A program made the position numbers and the translations under genes. Source: Bacteroidaceae bacterium (GTDB lineage: Bacteria > Bacteroidota > Bacteroidia > Bacteroidales > Bacteroidaceae). From it: a DNA stretch of 64,000 nt. How positions within the stretch are numbered: position 1 is the stretch's first letter; each line of letters starts with the position of its first letter. Shown piece by piece: positions 27,902 through 35,817 of this stretch. The notes beneath the pieces were generated by a model. That model ran no database searches and had not been told where the DNA came from. It saw only the letters and a program-made list of their open reading frames with translations. The stretch spans positions 186,001 through 250,000 of the forward strand of contig JAGBTN010000015.1 in the NCBI GenBank assembly GCA_017631315.1, in the 5' to 3' direction.

Positions 27902-29170
27902 ATGCGTATCCTTTTGTTAGGCAGTGGCGGTCGTGAACACGCGCTGGCCTGGAAAATCAGTCAGAGTTCAAAGGTTGAAAAGCTGTACATTGCTCCCGGT
28001 AATGCCGGTACTGCGAATGTAGGCGAGAACGTCAATATCAAAGCCAACGACTTCGAGGGCATCAAATCTTTCTGCCTTGAAAAGCAGATTCAGATGGTTG
28101 TTGTTGGCCCTGAGGACCCCCTTGTGAAGGGTATTTATGACTTCTTCAAGGAAGATGAGTTGCTCAAAAGCATTCCCGTAATAGGTCCAAGTAAGCAAGG
28201 TGCCGTGCTCGAAGGCAGCAAAGACTTTGCCAAAGCCTTCATGCAGAGGCATGGTATTCCCACTGCGGCCTACCAGACTTTCACCAGCGAGACGTTGGCC
28301 GAGGGCAAGGCTTTCCTGCGTACGCTGAAGGCTCCTTATGTTTTGAAGGCCGATGGCCTGTGCGCCGGCAAGGGTGTTCTTATTCTGCCTACGCTGGAAG
28401 AGGCGGAGAAGGAGTTGGAAGAGATGCTTGGCGGCATGTTTGGCGGCGCAAGCAGTCGTGTTGTCATCGAGGAGTTTATGGACGGCATCGAGTGCAGCGT
28501 GTTTGTTCTGACCGATGGCAACGGCTATAAGATTCTGCCCGAGGCGAAGGACTACAAGCGCATCGGCGAGGGCGACACCGGCCTAAACACGGGCGGCATG
28601 GGCAGCGTAAGCCCTGTTCCGTTTGCCGACGAGGCATGGATGAAAAAGGTGGAAGACCGCATTATCCGTCCTACGGTTGAAGGTTTGAAGGCGGAAGGCA
28701 TCGAGTATAAAGGCTTTATCTTCTTCGGACTCATCAATGTTGATGGCGAGCCGAAGGTCATCGAGTACAATGTCCGCATGGGCGACCCGGAGACGGAGAC
28801 TGTGATGTTGCGTTTGAAGAGTGACCTTGTCGACCTTTTCGAAGGTGTTGCTACGGGCACATTGGCAGAGAAAGAGATTGAGTTCGACGAGCGTGCTGCA
28901 GTTTGTGTCATGATGGTCAGCGGCGGTTACCCGGGCTCTTACGAGAACGGCTTTGCCATTTCGGGCATCGAAGATGTGGAGGGCAGCATTGTTTTCCATG
29001 CGGGTACTGCTGTGAAGGACGGCCAGGTTGTTACGAACGGTGGTCGTGTCATTGCCGTAAGCAGTTATGGCAAGGACAAGGCGGAAGCCCTGACGAAGAG
29101 TTTCACCGAGGCTCAGAAGATTCAGTTCCAGGGCAAGTATTTCCGTCGCGACATTGGTGCCGACCTATAG
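27902..29170 (+). CDS. purD: Phosphoribosylamine--glycine ligase
   Basis: The protein has 422 residues, the normal length. It begins [20 protein letters not shown] and carries the substrate-binding stretch [12 protein letters not shown], the ATP-grasp motifs [13 protein letters not shown] and [19 protein letters not shown], and [10 protein letters not shown]. PurD joins phosphoribosylamine to glycine in the second step of purine synthesis, in the cytoplasm. It is the only purine gene in the window; its place behind a peptidase that frees peptides is probably incidental. Confidence 0.96.
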   Translation: MRILLLGSGGREHALAWKISQSSKVEKLYIAPGNAGTANVGENVNIKANDFEGIKSFCLEKQIQMVVVGPEDPLVKGIYDFFKEDELLKSIPVIGPSKQGAVLEGSKDFAKAFMQRHGIPTAAYQTFTSETLAEGKAFLRTLKAPYVLKADGLCAGKGVLILPTLEEAEKELEEMLGGMFGGASSRVVIEEFMDGIECSVFVLTDGNGYKILPEAKDYKRIGEGDTGLNTGGMGSVSPVPFADEAWMKKVEDRIIRPTVEGLKAEGIEYKGFIFFGLINVDGEPKVIEYNVRMGDPETETVMLRLKSDLVDLFEGVATGTLAEKEIEFDERAAVCVMMVSGGYPGSYENGFAISGIEDVEGSIVFHAGTAVKDGQVVTNGGRVIAVSSYGKDKAEALTKSFTEAQKIQFQGKYFRRDIGADL

Positions 29171-29215
29171 TCTCCCTCCAAGCCTCCCCAAGAGGAGGGA
29201 GGCACTGATAAAGTA

Positions 29216-30169
29216 ATGGTAAGGAACCGACTCCAGAATAAGATTGCAGGGAGCGAACTGACGTTTCCCGTTTGCATAACAGCTGCTGTGGCCATGTGGT
29301 GGTGGCCGCAGCAGGCTGTTTCTGCGCTCAACCTTGTGGGGTGTCTTCTTTGCCTGCTGACCGCATTTGTGGTCATGGAAACGAACACACGGCAGCACAT
29401 CATCCGCATCCGAACGCGAATGATGTCGTGCGTGTGGCTCATTCTGTCGGCAAGCCTCTCGTTCATGCACCCCTTGAGCGAACCGCTTGTGGCAGCATCG
29501 TTCCTTTGCATCAGTTACATGCTGCTCTTCCGTTGCTACGGCAAGCACCGTCCGCAACTGACGGTTTTCCATGCCTTTGTGATGCTCGGCATGGGTAGTT
29601 TCTGTGCGCCTGCCATGCTTCTGATGGTTGTTCCCTACTTTCTCTACATCGCCATCTTCATGCGTTCGCTGACGCGCAAAGCCTTTTGGGCAGGCATTCT
29701 GGGCATTGTTGTGCCCTACTGGTGCTATGGCGTGTGGTGCTTTGCCATGGGAAACATGGAGGACTTCACGACGAGAATGGCCAACATGGTGAACTGCGAA
29801 ATGCCATCCCTCGAGGCCATCACATCGTTGCCTCTCGTCTCGAAAATCTCGGCAGGCATCGTTGCGCTGCTCAGCATAGTGAGCATACTGCACTACCTCA
29901 ACACGAACTACGACGACAAGATACGCGTACGCATGATACTATATATATATGTGTCGCAAACGCTGCTGCTTCTGGCACTGCTCGTCCTGCAGCCTGCACT
30001 GTATCAGACCACCATGGCACTGCTCGTGGCAAGCGCATCGCCGCTCATCGCCCACTATGTTTCGCTCTCGAAGGGCATTGTCAACACCATCGTCTTCGTC
30101 GTCTTTCTCCTGCTCACAACAGGCATGGCCGCACTGAACCTCTGCCCGGCTCTGCTCACCCTCCTGTAG
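29216..30169 (+). CDS. Multi-spanning membrane protein of unknown function
   Basis: The protein has 317 residues with about eight to nine hydrophobic helices (FPVCITAAVAMWWWP, LVGCLLCLLTAFVVM, SCVWLILSASLSF, AGILGIVVPYWCYGVWCFAM, ISAGIVALLSIVSIL, and a C-terminal set). Short basic loops (RQHIIRIRTRM, DDKIRVRM) face the cytoplasm. I recognise no family motif. It starts 45 bases after purD. A GGAGGGAG/CTCCCTCC hairpin (29172-29201) in that gap covers the region just before the start, so it may tune translation or partly terminate. A 22-bp repeat array follows the stop. Confidence 0.65.
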   Translation: MVRNRLQNKIAGSELTFPVCITAAVAMWWWPQQAVSALNLVGCLLCLLTAFVVMETNTRQHIIRIRTRMMSCVWLILSASLSFMHPLSEPLVAASFLCISYMLLFRCYGKHRPQLTVFHAFVMLGMGSFCAPAMLLMVVPYFLYIAIFMRSLTRKAFWAGILGIVVPYWCYGVWCFAMGNMEDFTTRMANMVNCEMPSLEAITSLPLVSKISAGIVALLSIVSILHYLNTNYDDKIRVRMILYIYVSQTLLLLALLVLQPALYQTTMALLVASASPLIAHYVSLSKGIVNTIVFVVFLLLTTGMAALNLCPALLTLL

Positions 30170-30180
30170 ACACCCAAAAT

Positions 30181-30270
30181 AATGCTTAACCATTATTGCC
30201 GAAAAGGTTAACCATTATGGGCAAAACCCTTAACCTTTCCGGGCAGAAAGGTTAACCTATTTTGGCAGAC
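30181..30270 (+). repeat. 22-bp-phased GGTTAACC array, 4 units (array C)
   Basis: Cores lie at 30184-30191 (GCTTAACC), 30206-30213 (GGTTAACC), 30228-30235 (CCTTAACC) and 30250-30257 (GGTTAACC), exactly 22 bp apart. The array fills the gap between the end of the purD transcript and the promoter of the glycosyltransferase genes. Confidence 0.85.
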
Positions 30271-30318
30271 ACCTCCTCATTTCTTCAGTCACCGCACCAC
30301 GTTTACGAAAAAAATCCG

Positions 30319-30326
30319 TATATTTG
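30319..30326 (+). promoter_or_regulatory. -7 promoter element TATATTTG
   Basis: TATATTTG followed by CAGAC ends 5 bases before the ATG at 30332, so the transcript would be almost leaderless. Confidence 0.5.
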
Positions 30327-30331
30327 CAGAC

Positions 30332-31354
30332 ATGAAGCCCTATCTCATCGACATACCAGTGCTAATCCTGTTCTTCAACAGGCCACAGCAACTCAGCCAA
30401 GTCTTCGACCAAGTGCGCAAAGCACGCCCGTCGCAACTCTTCCTTTATCAGGACGGACCACGCTCCGAGGCCGACATGCCCGGCATACTTGCCTGCCGGG
30501 AAGTGGTGGCACAGGTGGACTGGCAATGCAACGTGCAGACCCTCTTCCAAGAGAAAAACTACGGCTGCGACCCCTCGGAGTACATCTCGCAGAAATGGGC
30601 CTTCAGCCACGTCGACAAATGCATTGTGCTCGAAGACGACGACGTGCCGTCCGTCAGCTTCTTCACCTTCTGCAAAGAAATGCTCGAACGCTACGAAAAC
30701 GACCAGCGCATCACAATGATAAGCGGCTTCAACATCGACGAACAAACCACCGACACCGAAGGCGACTACTTCTTCACCACACACTTCAGCATCTGGGGCT
30801 GGGCATCGTGGCGCAGAGTCATAGACCAGTGGGACGAACACTACACATGGCTCGACAACCCAACCACCGTCCGCCAACTCGAAAACCTCATCCGCGAACG
30901 CGGCTACCGCGACGACATCCTGACCATGTGCCGCAAGCACCGAGAACAAGGAAAAGCCTTCTACGAAAGCATCTTCTGGTCGCACATGCTACTCTCCAAC
31001 GGCCTCGCCATCATGCCCGTCAAGAACATGATAAACAACCTCGGAGCAACAGCCGACAGCACACACTTCGGCGGCTCACTCCAAACACTGCCCCGAGCCT
31101 ACCGACGCATATTCACCATGCAACGACACGAGTGGCCGGAAGGACACAACCTCAGCCATCCACCACACATCATAGAGCACATCCCCTATCGCCACCGAGC
31201 CTATCACACCTACGCATGGATGTGTCCGACAACAAAAATAGCCCGTTCCATCGAAGAACTATGGCTCAATCTCCGATACGGCAACTTCCGACACATCCTC
31301 AAAGCCATACAAAACCGCATCAACAAATGGATGGGAAAGGAGGCATACCGATGA
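30332..31354 (+). CDS. GT-A fold glycosyltransferase (HlpA-like)
   Basis: The protein has 340 residues. IPVLILFFNRPQQLSQVFDQ at the N-terminus, QLFLYQDGPR and the metal-binding VLEDDDVPS followed by ISGFNI and the conserved FSIWGWASWRRVIDQW match the group often annotated as hemolytic protein HlpA-like glycosyltransferases. Such enzymes add sugars to surface polysaccharide or glycoprotein. The stop overlaps the next gene by 4 bases (ATGA), so translation is coupled. The donor and acceptor sugars cannot be told. Confidence 0.82.
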   Translation: MKPYLIDIPVLILFFNRPQQLSQVFDQVRKARPSQLFLYQDGPRSEADMPGILACREVVAQVDWQCNVQTLFQEKNYGCDPSEYISQKWAFSHVDKCIVLEDDDVPSVSFFTFCKEMLERYENDQRITMISGFNIDEQTTDTEGDYFFTTHFSIWGWASWRRVIDQWDEHYTWLDNPTTVRQLENLIRERGYRDDILTMCRKHREQGKAFYESIFWSHMLLSNGLAIMPVKNMINNLGATADSTHFGGSLQTLPRAYRRIFTMQRHEWPEGHNLSHPPHIIEHIPYRHRAYHTYAWMCPTTKIARSIEELWLNLRYGNFRHILKAIQNRINKWMGKEAYR

Positions 31355-32604
31355 AAGTGCTCCTCGTAAGCACAAGCGAACGCACCGGCGGCGGCGCCAT
31401 AGCAGCCCGACGCCTCATGGAAGCCTTGGCGAAAAACAACGTCGAGGTGAAAATGATGGTGCGCGACAAACAAACAAACGACCCGCGAGTCGTCCGCGTA
31501 GGCAACAAAATCCCCAAACTCCTGGAACGCCTCGCCATCCTGCCCCATATAGGATTCAACCGCTCACGACTCTGGCAGGCAGACATCGCCAACACCGGCA
31601 TCAGCATCACCACCACACCAGAGTTCCAAGAAGCCGACATCATACATCTGCATTGGATTAACCAAGGCATGATTTCTCTCGATGAAATGGGCAAAATCAT
31701 GAGCAGCGGAAAGCGCATTATCTGGACGCTTCACGACATGTGGGCATTCACTGGTTTGTGTCACTACCCAAACAAATGCCGTAAGTTCCTCACAGAATGC
31801 GGCCAGTGCCCTCTGCTAAAGAGCAAAAAGGAAACGGACCTCGCCAACAAGACGTTCTGGAAGAAGGCTGAAGTCTATCGGGATGCAGAAATCAACTTCG
31901 TGGCCGTGAGCAGCTGGCTGGCACGCTGTGCGAAGGAGAGCCGTCTGCTGCAGAATCAATCCGTAACGGTAATCCCCAACGTCCTTCTCCTCTCGCGCTA
32001 TGTCATCAAAGACAAGCTATCAGCACGTAAATCGCTGGGGCTGCCAGAGGACAAAATCATTATCCTCTTCGGCGCAGTCAAGATAGACGACGAAAGGAAA
32101 GGCTTGACCATCCTGAGCGAAGCAATAAGGCTGCTGATAGAACAAAAGGTCTATTCTGCAGAACAACTTCACCTGCTTCTCTTCGGTGGCATGAAACGGC
32201 TCGAGATTCTGAAAAGCCTCCCAGTGCCAGCGACCTACCTGGGCTTCGTCAAAGGCGACGACGAACTGTCAACACTCTACAGCGCAGCCGATGTAGCAGC
32301 AATCCCGTCGCATTACGAGACCTTCGGACAGACTGTCATTGAAGCGCAGGCTTGCGGATGCACACCAGTGACATTCTCAGGAAGCGGACAGATGGACATC
32401 ATCACACACAAGCAGGATGGCTATCTCGCAGAACACCTCTCAGCCGAAGACTTCGCAAGAGGCATGAACTGGGCAATTAGCCATCCAGTCGATAAAGCAG
32501 CAATGCGACAGAACGTCGTAAACAGATATTCCGAAAACAACATCGCCTCACAGTATCTTACCCTATATGAAGCCTCTCTTCACCATAGCAACCGTCACGT
32601 ATAA
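31351..32604 (+). CDS. Glycosyltransferase family 4 protein
   Basis: The protein has 417 residues from the ATG at 31351 (MKVLLVSTSERTGGGAIAAR). The frame is open further upstream, but that part is the shadow of the previous gene. The N-terminal glycine-rich loop (TGGGAIAARRLMEAL), DIIHLHWINQG and WTLHDMWAFTG, and the C-terminal GT-B signature (IPSHYETFGQTVIEAQACGC, with the E-x7-E pair) identify a retaining GT4 enzyme. WTLHDMWAFTGLCHY followed by a cysteine cluster (CRKFLTECGQC) is typical of Bacteroidales GT4s. The gene overlaps its upstream neighbour by 4 bases and the next gene by 38, so the three act together on a glycan. Confidence 0.88.
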   Translation: MKVLLVSTSERTGGGAIAARRLMEALAKNNVEVKMMVRDKQTNDPRVVRVGNKIPKLLERLAILPHIGFNRSRLWQADIANTGISITTTPEFQEADIIHLHWINQGMISLDEMGKIMSSGKRIIWTLHDMWAFTGLCHYPNKCRKFLTECGQCPLLKSKKETDLANKTFWKKAEVYRDAEINFVAVSSWLARCAKESRLLQNQSVTVIPNVLLLSRYVIKDKLSARKSLGLPEDKIIILFGAVKIDDERKGLTILSEAIRLLIEQKVYSAEQLHLLLFGGMKRLEILKSLPVPATYLGFVKGDDELSTLYSAADVAAIPSHYETFGQTVIEAQACGCTPVTFSGSGQMDIITHKQDGYLAEHLSAEDFARGMNWAISHPVDKAAMRQNVVNRYSENNIASQYLTLYEASLHHSNRHV

Positions 32605-33334
32605 CGCGGAGGCAACCCTCGAACGTACTTTGAGGAGTGTTGCCTTGCAGGACTATGCCTACATTGAGCACCTCATCGTGGACGGCTGTTCGAAAGACCG
32701 GACACTCTCCCTTGTGAAACAGTACATCGAGGAGAACCTAACGCCGCACAGCATACGCCTCATCAGCGAACCCGACAAGGGTCTTTACGATGCGATGAAC
32801 AAGGCGTTGCTCAACGCGAAGGGCGATTATATTGTCTTTCTCAATGCCGGCGACTGTCTGCGCAACAGTGACACCATCTCTTCGCTTGCCCAACATGAAG
32901 AAAAGGGCAGTCTGCCTGCCATTTTATACGGCAACACGCATCTCGTAGACGACGAGGGGCATTTCCTGCGACTACGCAGACTCTCTCCGCCCGAAAGGCT
33001 TACGCCCGACAGTTTCCTGGACGGGATGCTTGTCTGCCACCAGTCGTTCTACGTCAGAACCGACATCGCCCGACAGGAACTCTACGACCTCCGTTATCGT
33101 TATTCTGCTGATTTCGACTGGTGTATCCGCATCATACGGCGCGCCACACGTCTGGGGTTGAAGATTGTCAACACGCATCTTGTGCTGACAGACTACCTGA
33201 ACGAGGGTCTCACTACACGCAATCATCGTGCTTCGCTGCTCGAGAGGTTTCGCATTATGGCGTACCATTACGGCTGGATTCCGACTATTGTAAGACACAT
33301 TTGGTTCGTTGTTCGGGCCATCATCAAGAAATAA
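32567..33334 (+). CDS. Glycosyltransferase family 2 protein
   Basis: The protein has 255 residues. [55 protein letters not shown] and [11 protein letters not shown] are the standard GT2 motifs, with D-x-D represented by NAGD. Its start lies 38 bases inside the GT4 gene, which suggests coupled translation. RNase HII follows 4 bases later. The three glycosyltransferases have no transporter or polymerase neighbour, so they probably modify a glycan whose main locus lies elsewhere. Confidence 0.9.
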   Translation: MKPLFTIATVTYNAEATLERTLRSVALQDYAYIEHLIVDGCSKDRTLSLVKQYIEENLTPHSIRLISEPDKGLYDAMNKALLNAKGDYIVFLNAGDCLRNSDTISSLAQHEEKGSLPAILYGNTHLVDDEGHFLRLRRLSPPERLTPDSFLDGMLVCHQSFYVRTDIARQELYDLRYRYSADFDWCIRIIRRATRLGLKIVNTHLVLTDYLNEGLTTRNHRASLLERFRIMAYHYGWIPTIVRHIWFVVRAIIKK

Positions 33335-33338
33335 GACG

Positions 33339-33944
33339 ATGCTTTTGCCATTCCATCATAAAGATGTTATCGAGGCCGGTTGCGACGAAGCCGGTCGCGG
33401 ATGCCTTGCAGGGCCGGTGTTTGCCGCTGCCGTCATCTTGCCGCCCGACTTCGAGAGCGACATGCTGAACGACTCGAAGCAACTGAGCGAGAAGAAACGC
33501 TATGCTTTGCGCGAAGTGATTGAGCGTGAGGCGTTGGCATGGGCGGTTGGCATTGTAGATAATGAAGAAATAGACCGCATCAACATTCTTCGTGCCAGTA
33601 TTCTTGCCATGCACCGTGCCCTCGACGGGCTCAAACTGCGGCCTCAGGAGGTTATCATCGACGGAAACCGCTTCAGCCCATACAACAACCTGCCTTGCAC
33701 CACTATCGTCAAGGGCGACGGCAAGTACATGAGCATTGCCGCGGCGAGCATTTTGGCAAAGACTTATAGGGATGATTGTATGGTAAGGCTTCACAAAGAA
33801 TATCCCGTCTATCACTGGGACAAGAACAAAGGCTATCCGGCACCGGTGCATCGCCAGGCTATCCGCGAACACGGCACGTCGCCTTACCACCGGCTCAGCT
33901 TCAATCTGCTCGGTTCGCCACAGATGGAGTTTGACTTCGGATAA
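33339..33944 (+). CDS. rnhB: Ribonuclease HII
   Basis: The protein has 201 residues when started at the ATG at 33339 ([20 protein letters not shown]); an in-frame upstream ATG-like start at 33309 would lie inside the preceding gene. [13 protein letters not shown] contains the first catalytic D-E pair, VIIDGNRF and [14 protein letters not shown] the others, and HGTSPYHR is the family C-terminal motif. The enzyme cuts RNA in RNA-DNA hybrids, removing misincorporated ribonucleotides. It ends the glycosyltransferase transcript. Confidence 0.95.
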   Translation: MLLPFHHKDVIEAGCDEAGRGCLAGPVFAAAVILPPDFESDMLNDSKQLSEKKRYALREVIEREALAWAVGIVDNEEIDRINILRASILAMHRALDGLKLRPQEVIIDGNRFSPYNNLPCTTIVKGDGKYMSIAAASILAKTYRDDCMVRLHKEYPVYHWDKNKGYPAPVHRQAIREHGTSPYHRLSFNLLGSPQMEFDFG

Positions 33945-34024
33945 GCCCTTTTCTACCTTCCTACCTAACGTCGGGAACGCCCTCCTTAAGGGGCAATATC
34001 GGACACGCCACACCTGTTCGAAAA

Positions 34025-34106
34025 ACAAGCACTGCCTTGTTGCCCAAATAGGTTAACCATTATAGCCAACAAGCACTGCCTAATTGACCGATTAGGCAGT
34101 GCTTGT
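34025..34106 (+). repeat. Single GGTTAACC unit framed by ACTGCC repeats and a 16-bp hairpin (site D)
   Basis: One core (GGTTAACC, 34051-34058) lies between two direct copies of ACAAGCACTGCCT (34025-34037 and 34069-34081). The second copy, extended by AAT, pairs perfectly over 16 bp with ATTAGGCAGTGCTTGT (34091-34106) around a 6-base loop; the first copy can pair with the same right arm over 13 bp. Neither strand has a T-tract after the stem, so it is not an ordinary terminator. It lies between the convergent rnhB and pyrH genes. Confidence 0.8.
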
Positions 34107-34172
34107 CTGACGAATAGATACGGCTTTTTCAACGCAATGATTTACAGCAATATGCGTCGAGCCTTGTTTTTC

Positions 34173-34880
34173 TCAGTTGTGCACCAGCGTCCCTATTTCC
34201 TCGCCGCTGAGCACTCGCTGCAAATTGCCCACGATGTCCATATTGAAAACATAGATGGGCAAATCGTTTTGCATGCACATGGCTGTCGCCGTAATGTCCA
34301 TCACCTTCAATCCTCTTGAGATAACCTCGCTGTAAGTGATGTCGTGGAACTTCGTCGCCGTTGGGTCCTTCTCCGGATCAGCCGTGTAGATACCATCCAC
34401 TCGGGTGCCCTTCAGCATCACATCGGCCTCAATCTCAATGCCTCGCAGCGAGGAGCCCGTGTCGGTTGTAAAGTAAGGGCTGCCCGTGCCGGCACTGAAG
34501 ATGACCACTTCGCCCTGTTCCATAGCCTCGATGGCCTTCCACTTGTTGTAGAACTCGCCTATGGGCTCCATGCGGATAGCCGTCATGACACGGTTCTTCT
34601 GCCCTATGGCACCCAGCGCACTGCTCAGGGCAAGCGAGTTGATAACCGTGGCACACATGCCCATCTGATCGCCCTTGACACGGTCGAAACCCTTGCCGGC
34701 ACCGGAAAGGCCACGGAAAATGTTGCCGCCGCCTATGACGATACCAATCTGCACACCCATGCTGGCCACGTCCTTTATCTGCTGAGCATACTCGTTGAGA
34801 CGCTTCACATCGATGCCATAGCCCTGCTCTCCCATCAGACTTTCACCGGAGAGTTTAAGAAGAATACGTTTGAATCTCAT
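34173..34880 (-). CDS. pyrH: UMP kinase
   Basis: The protein has 235 residues. It begins MRFKRILLKLSGESLMGEQG and has VIGGGNIFRG, DQMGMCATVINSLAL, SAGTGSPYFTTDT and VDGIYTADPEKDP, all standard for the bacterial hexameric UMP kinase that makes UDP from UMP. It is translationally coupled to birA: the birA stop and the pyrH start overlap by 4 bases (34877-34880). Confidence 0.97.
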   Translation of the reverse strand: MRFKRILLKLSGESLMGEQGYGIDVKRLNEYAQQIKDVASMGVQIGIVIGGGNIFRGLSGAGKGFDRVKGDQMGMCATVINSLALSSALGAIGQKNRVMTAIRMEPIGEFYNKWKAIEAMEQGEVVIFSAGTGSPYFTTDTGSSLRGIEIEADVMLKGTRVDGIYTADPEKDPTATKFHDITYSEVISRGLKVMDITATAMCMQNDLPIYVFNMDIVGNLQRVLSGEEIGTLVHN

Positions 34881-35647
34881 AATATATATTTTAGTTCCTT
34901 GAATTCGTAGCGGCGGAGAAGCCCCTCTTTGTCGCAGAGAAGAATGTGACCACTTGGTTCAACATCGACAATCTTGGCGTAAAAAGTTCCCATTTCATCG
35001 GCAAATTCGTGCTCCTCACCACTTCGGTAAAGCCCACTTTTATACGCCTCGTGCACCGCATCGAGTGCGGCAATGTTGCCATTTTCTATCTTCCGGAAAA
35101 GACTCGTGAAGTGCTCCATGAACTGTTCCAACACAAAGCGTCGCTCAACATCGTGCCCCGCAATGTCTGCCAAGGAACGCGGATTTGGTGCATCACTCAA
35201 GAAACAACGCTGGTTCACATTGATGCCGATGCCGATAGTAGAGCGCAAAACCTGCGACCCCTGCAAATCGTTCTCGATAAGTATGCCCGCCACTTTGCTG
35301 TCGCCAAAGTAGATGTCGTTGGGCCACTTGACGGAAAACCCCGGAACAAAAGCATTGAGTGCAGCCTTCACCGCCAAGGCAGCAGCCTCCGAGATGGCAA
35401 ACATACGGCGAATGGGCAGTGCCGCCGGCATCACACGAAGGCTGAACAACAGGTTTTCGCCTCGTGCCGACTCCCATTTGTTTGTGGCTGCTCCGCGACC
35501 GCCCGACTGGAACTCGGTCGTAACGAGCGTCATACGACGGTCGCCCGGCGCACCAAAACGCCGGAGAAAGTTGTTCGTAGAATCCACCTCATCGAGCTCA
35601 ATCATACGAAACACCGGCGAATCGTCCAGACAAAAATGCTTCTCCAT
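34877..35647 (-). CDS. birA: Biotin--[acetyl-CoA-carboxylase] ligase
   Basis: The protein has 256 residues from the ATG at 35647 (MEKHFCLDDSPVFRMIELDE); a TTG three codons upstream is less likely. SGGRGAATNKWESARGENLL is the biotin/ATP-binding loop region, VKWPNDIYFGDSKVAGILIE the core active-site motif, and TIGIGINVNQ follows. It lacks the N-terminal winged-helix DNA-binding domain, so it is a monofunctional ligase that biotinylates carboxylase carrier proteins and does not repress biotin genes. A promoter lies 27 bases upstream. Confidence 0.94.
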   Translation of the reverse strand: MEKHFCLDDSPVFRMIELDEVDSTNNFLRRFGAPGDRRMTLVTTEFQSGGRGAATNKWESARGENLLFSLRVMPAALPIRRMFAISEAAALAVKAALNAFVPGFSVKWPNDIYFGDSKVAGILIENDLQGSQVLRSTIGIGINVNQRCFLSDAPNPRSLADIAGHDVERRFVLEQFMEHFTSLFRKIENGNIAALDAVHEAYKSGLYRSGEEHEFADEMGTFYAKIVDVEPSGHILLCDKEGLLRRYEFKELKYIL

Positions 35648-35673
35648 TGTCAACAATCTACTTTTCTATAGTG

Positions 35674-35681
35674 CAAAGATA
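35674..35681 (-). promoter_or_regulatory. -7 promoter element TATCTTTG (birA-pyrH)
   Basis: CAAAGATA on the plus strand reads TATCTTTG on the minus strand and is followed by CACTATAG, 27 bases before the birA ATG. Confidence 0.65.
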
Positions 35682-35777
35682 GTAAACTTTTCATTATAAA
35701 AGACCACTAAGACAAAAGGAAGAGCAAAATAATACAAGATTTATCGCGTAATACTTCACGATATGCAAACTTTTGGC

Positions 35778-35785
35778 TAACTTTG
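35778..35785 (+). promoter_or_regulatory. -7 promoter element TAACTTTG
   Basis: TAACTTTG followed by CACGG lies 33 bases before the GH2 ATG. It is divergent from the birA promoter about 100 bases away. Confidence 0.55.
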
Positions 35786-35817
35786 CACGGAATTACATCT
35801 AACCAAACAAACAAGAC

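Noticed and set aside
29172-29201. CTCCCTCC/GGAGGGAG hairpin as terminator of purD
   Set aside because: No T-tract follows and the right arm doubles as the ribosome binding region of the next gene, so I mention it only with that gene.
30262-31350. Upstream extension of the GT4 open frame
   Set aside because: The first 363 codons overlap the HlpA-like glycosyltransferase in another frame and read as basic low-complexity sequence; MKVLLVSTSERTGGG at 31351 is the natural start.
34069-34106. 16-bp hairpin as a bidirectional terminator of rnhB and pyrH
   Set aside because: Neither strand has a T-tract after the stem; it belongs better with the ACTGCC-armed repeat.
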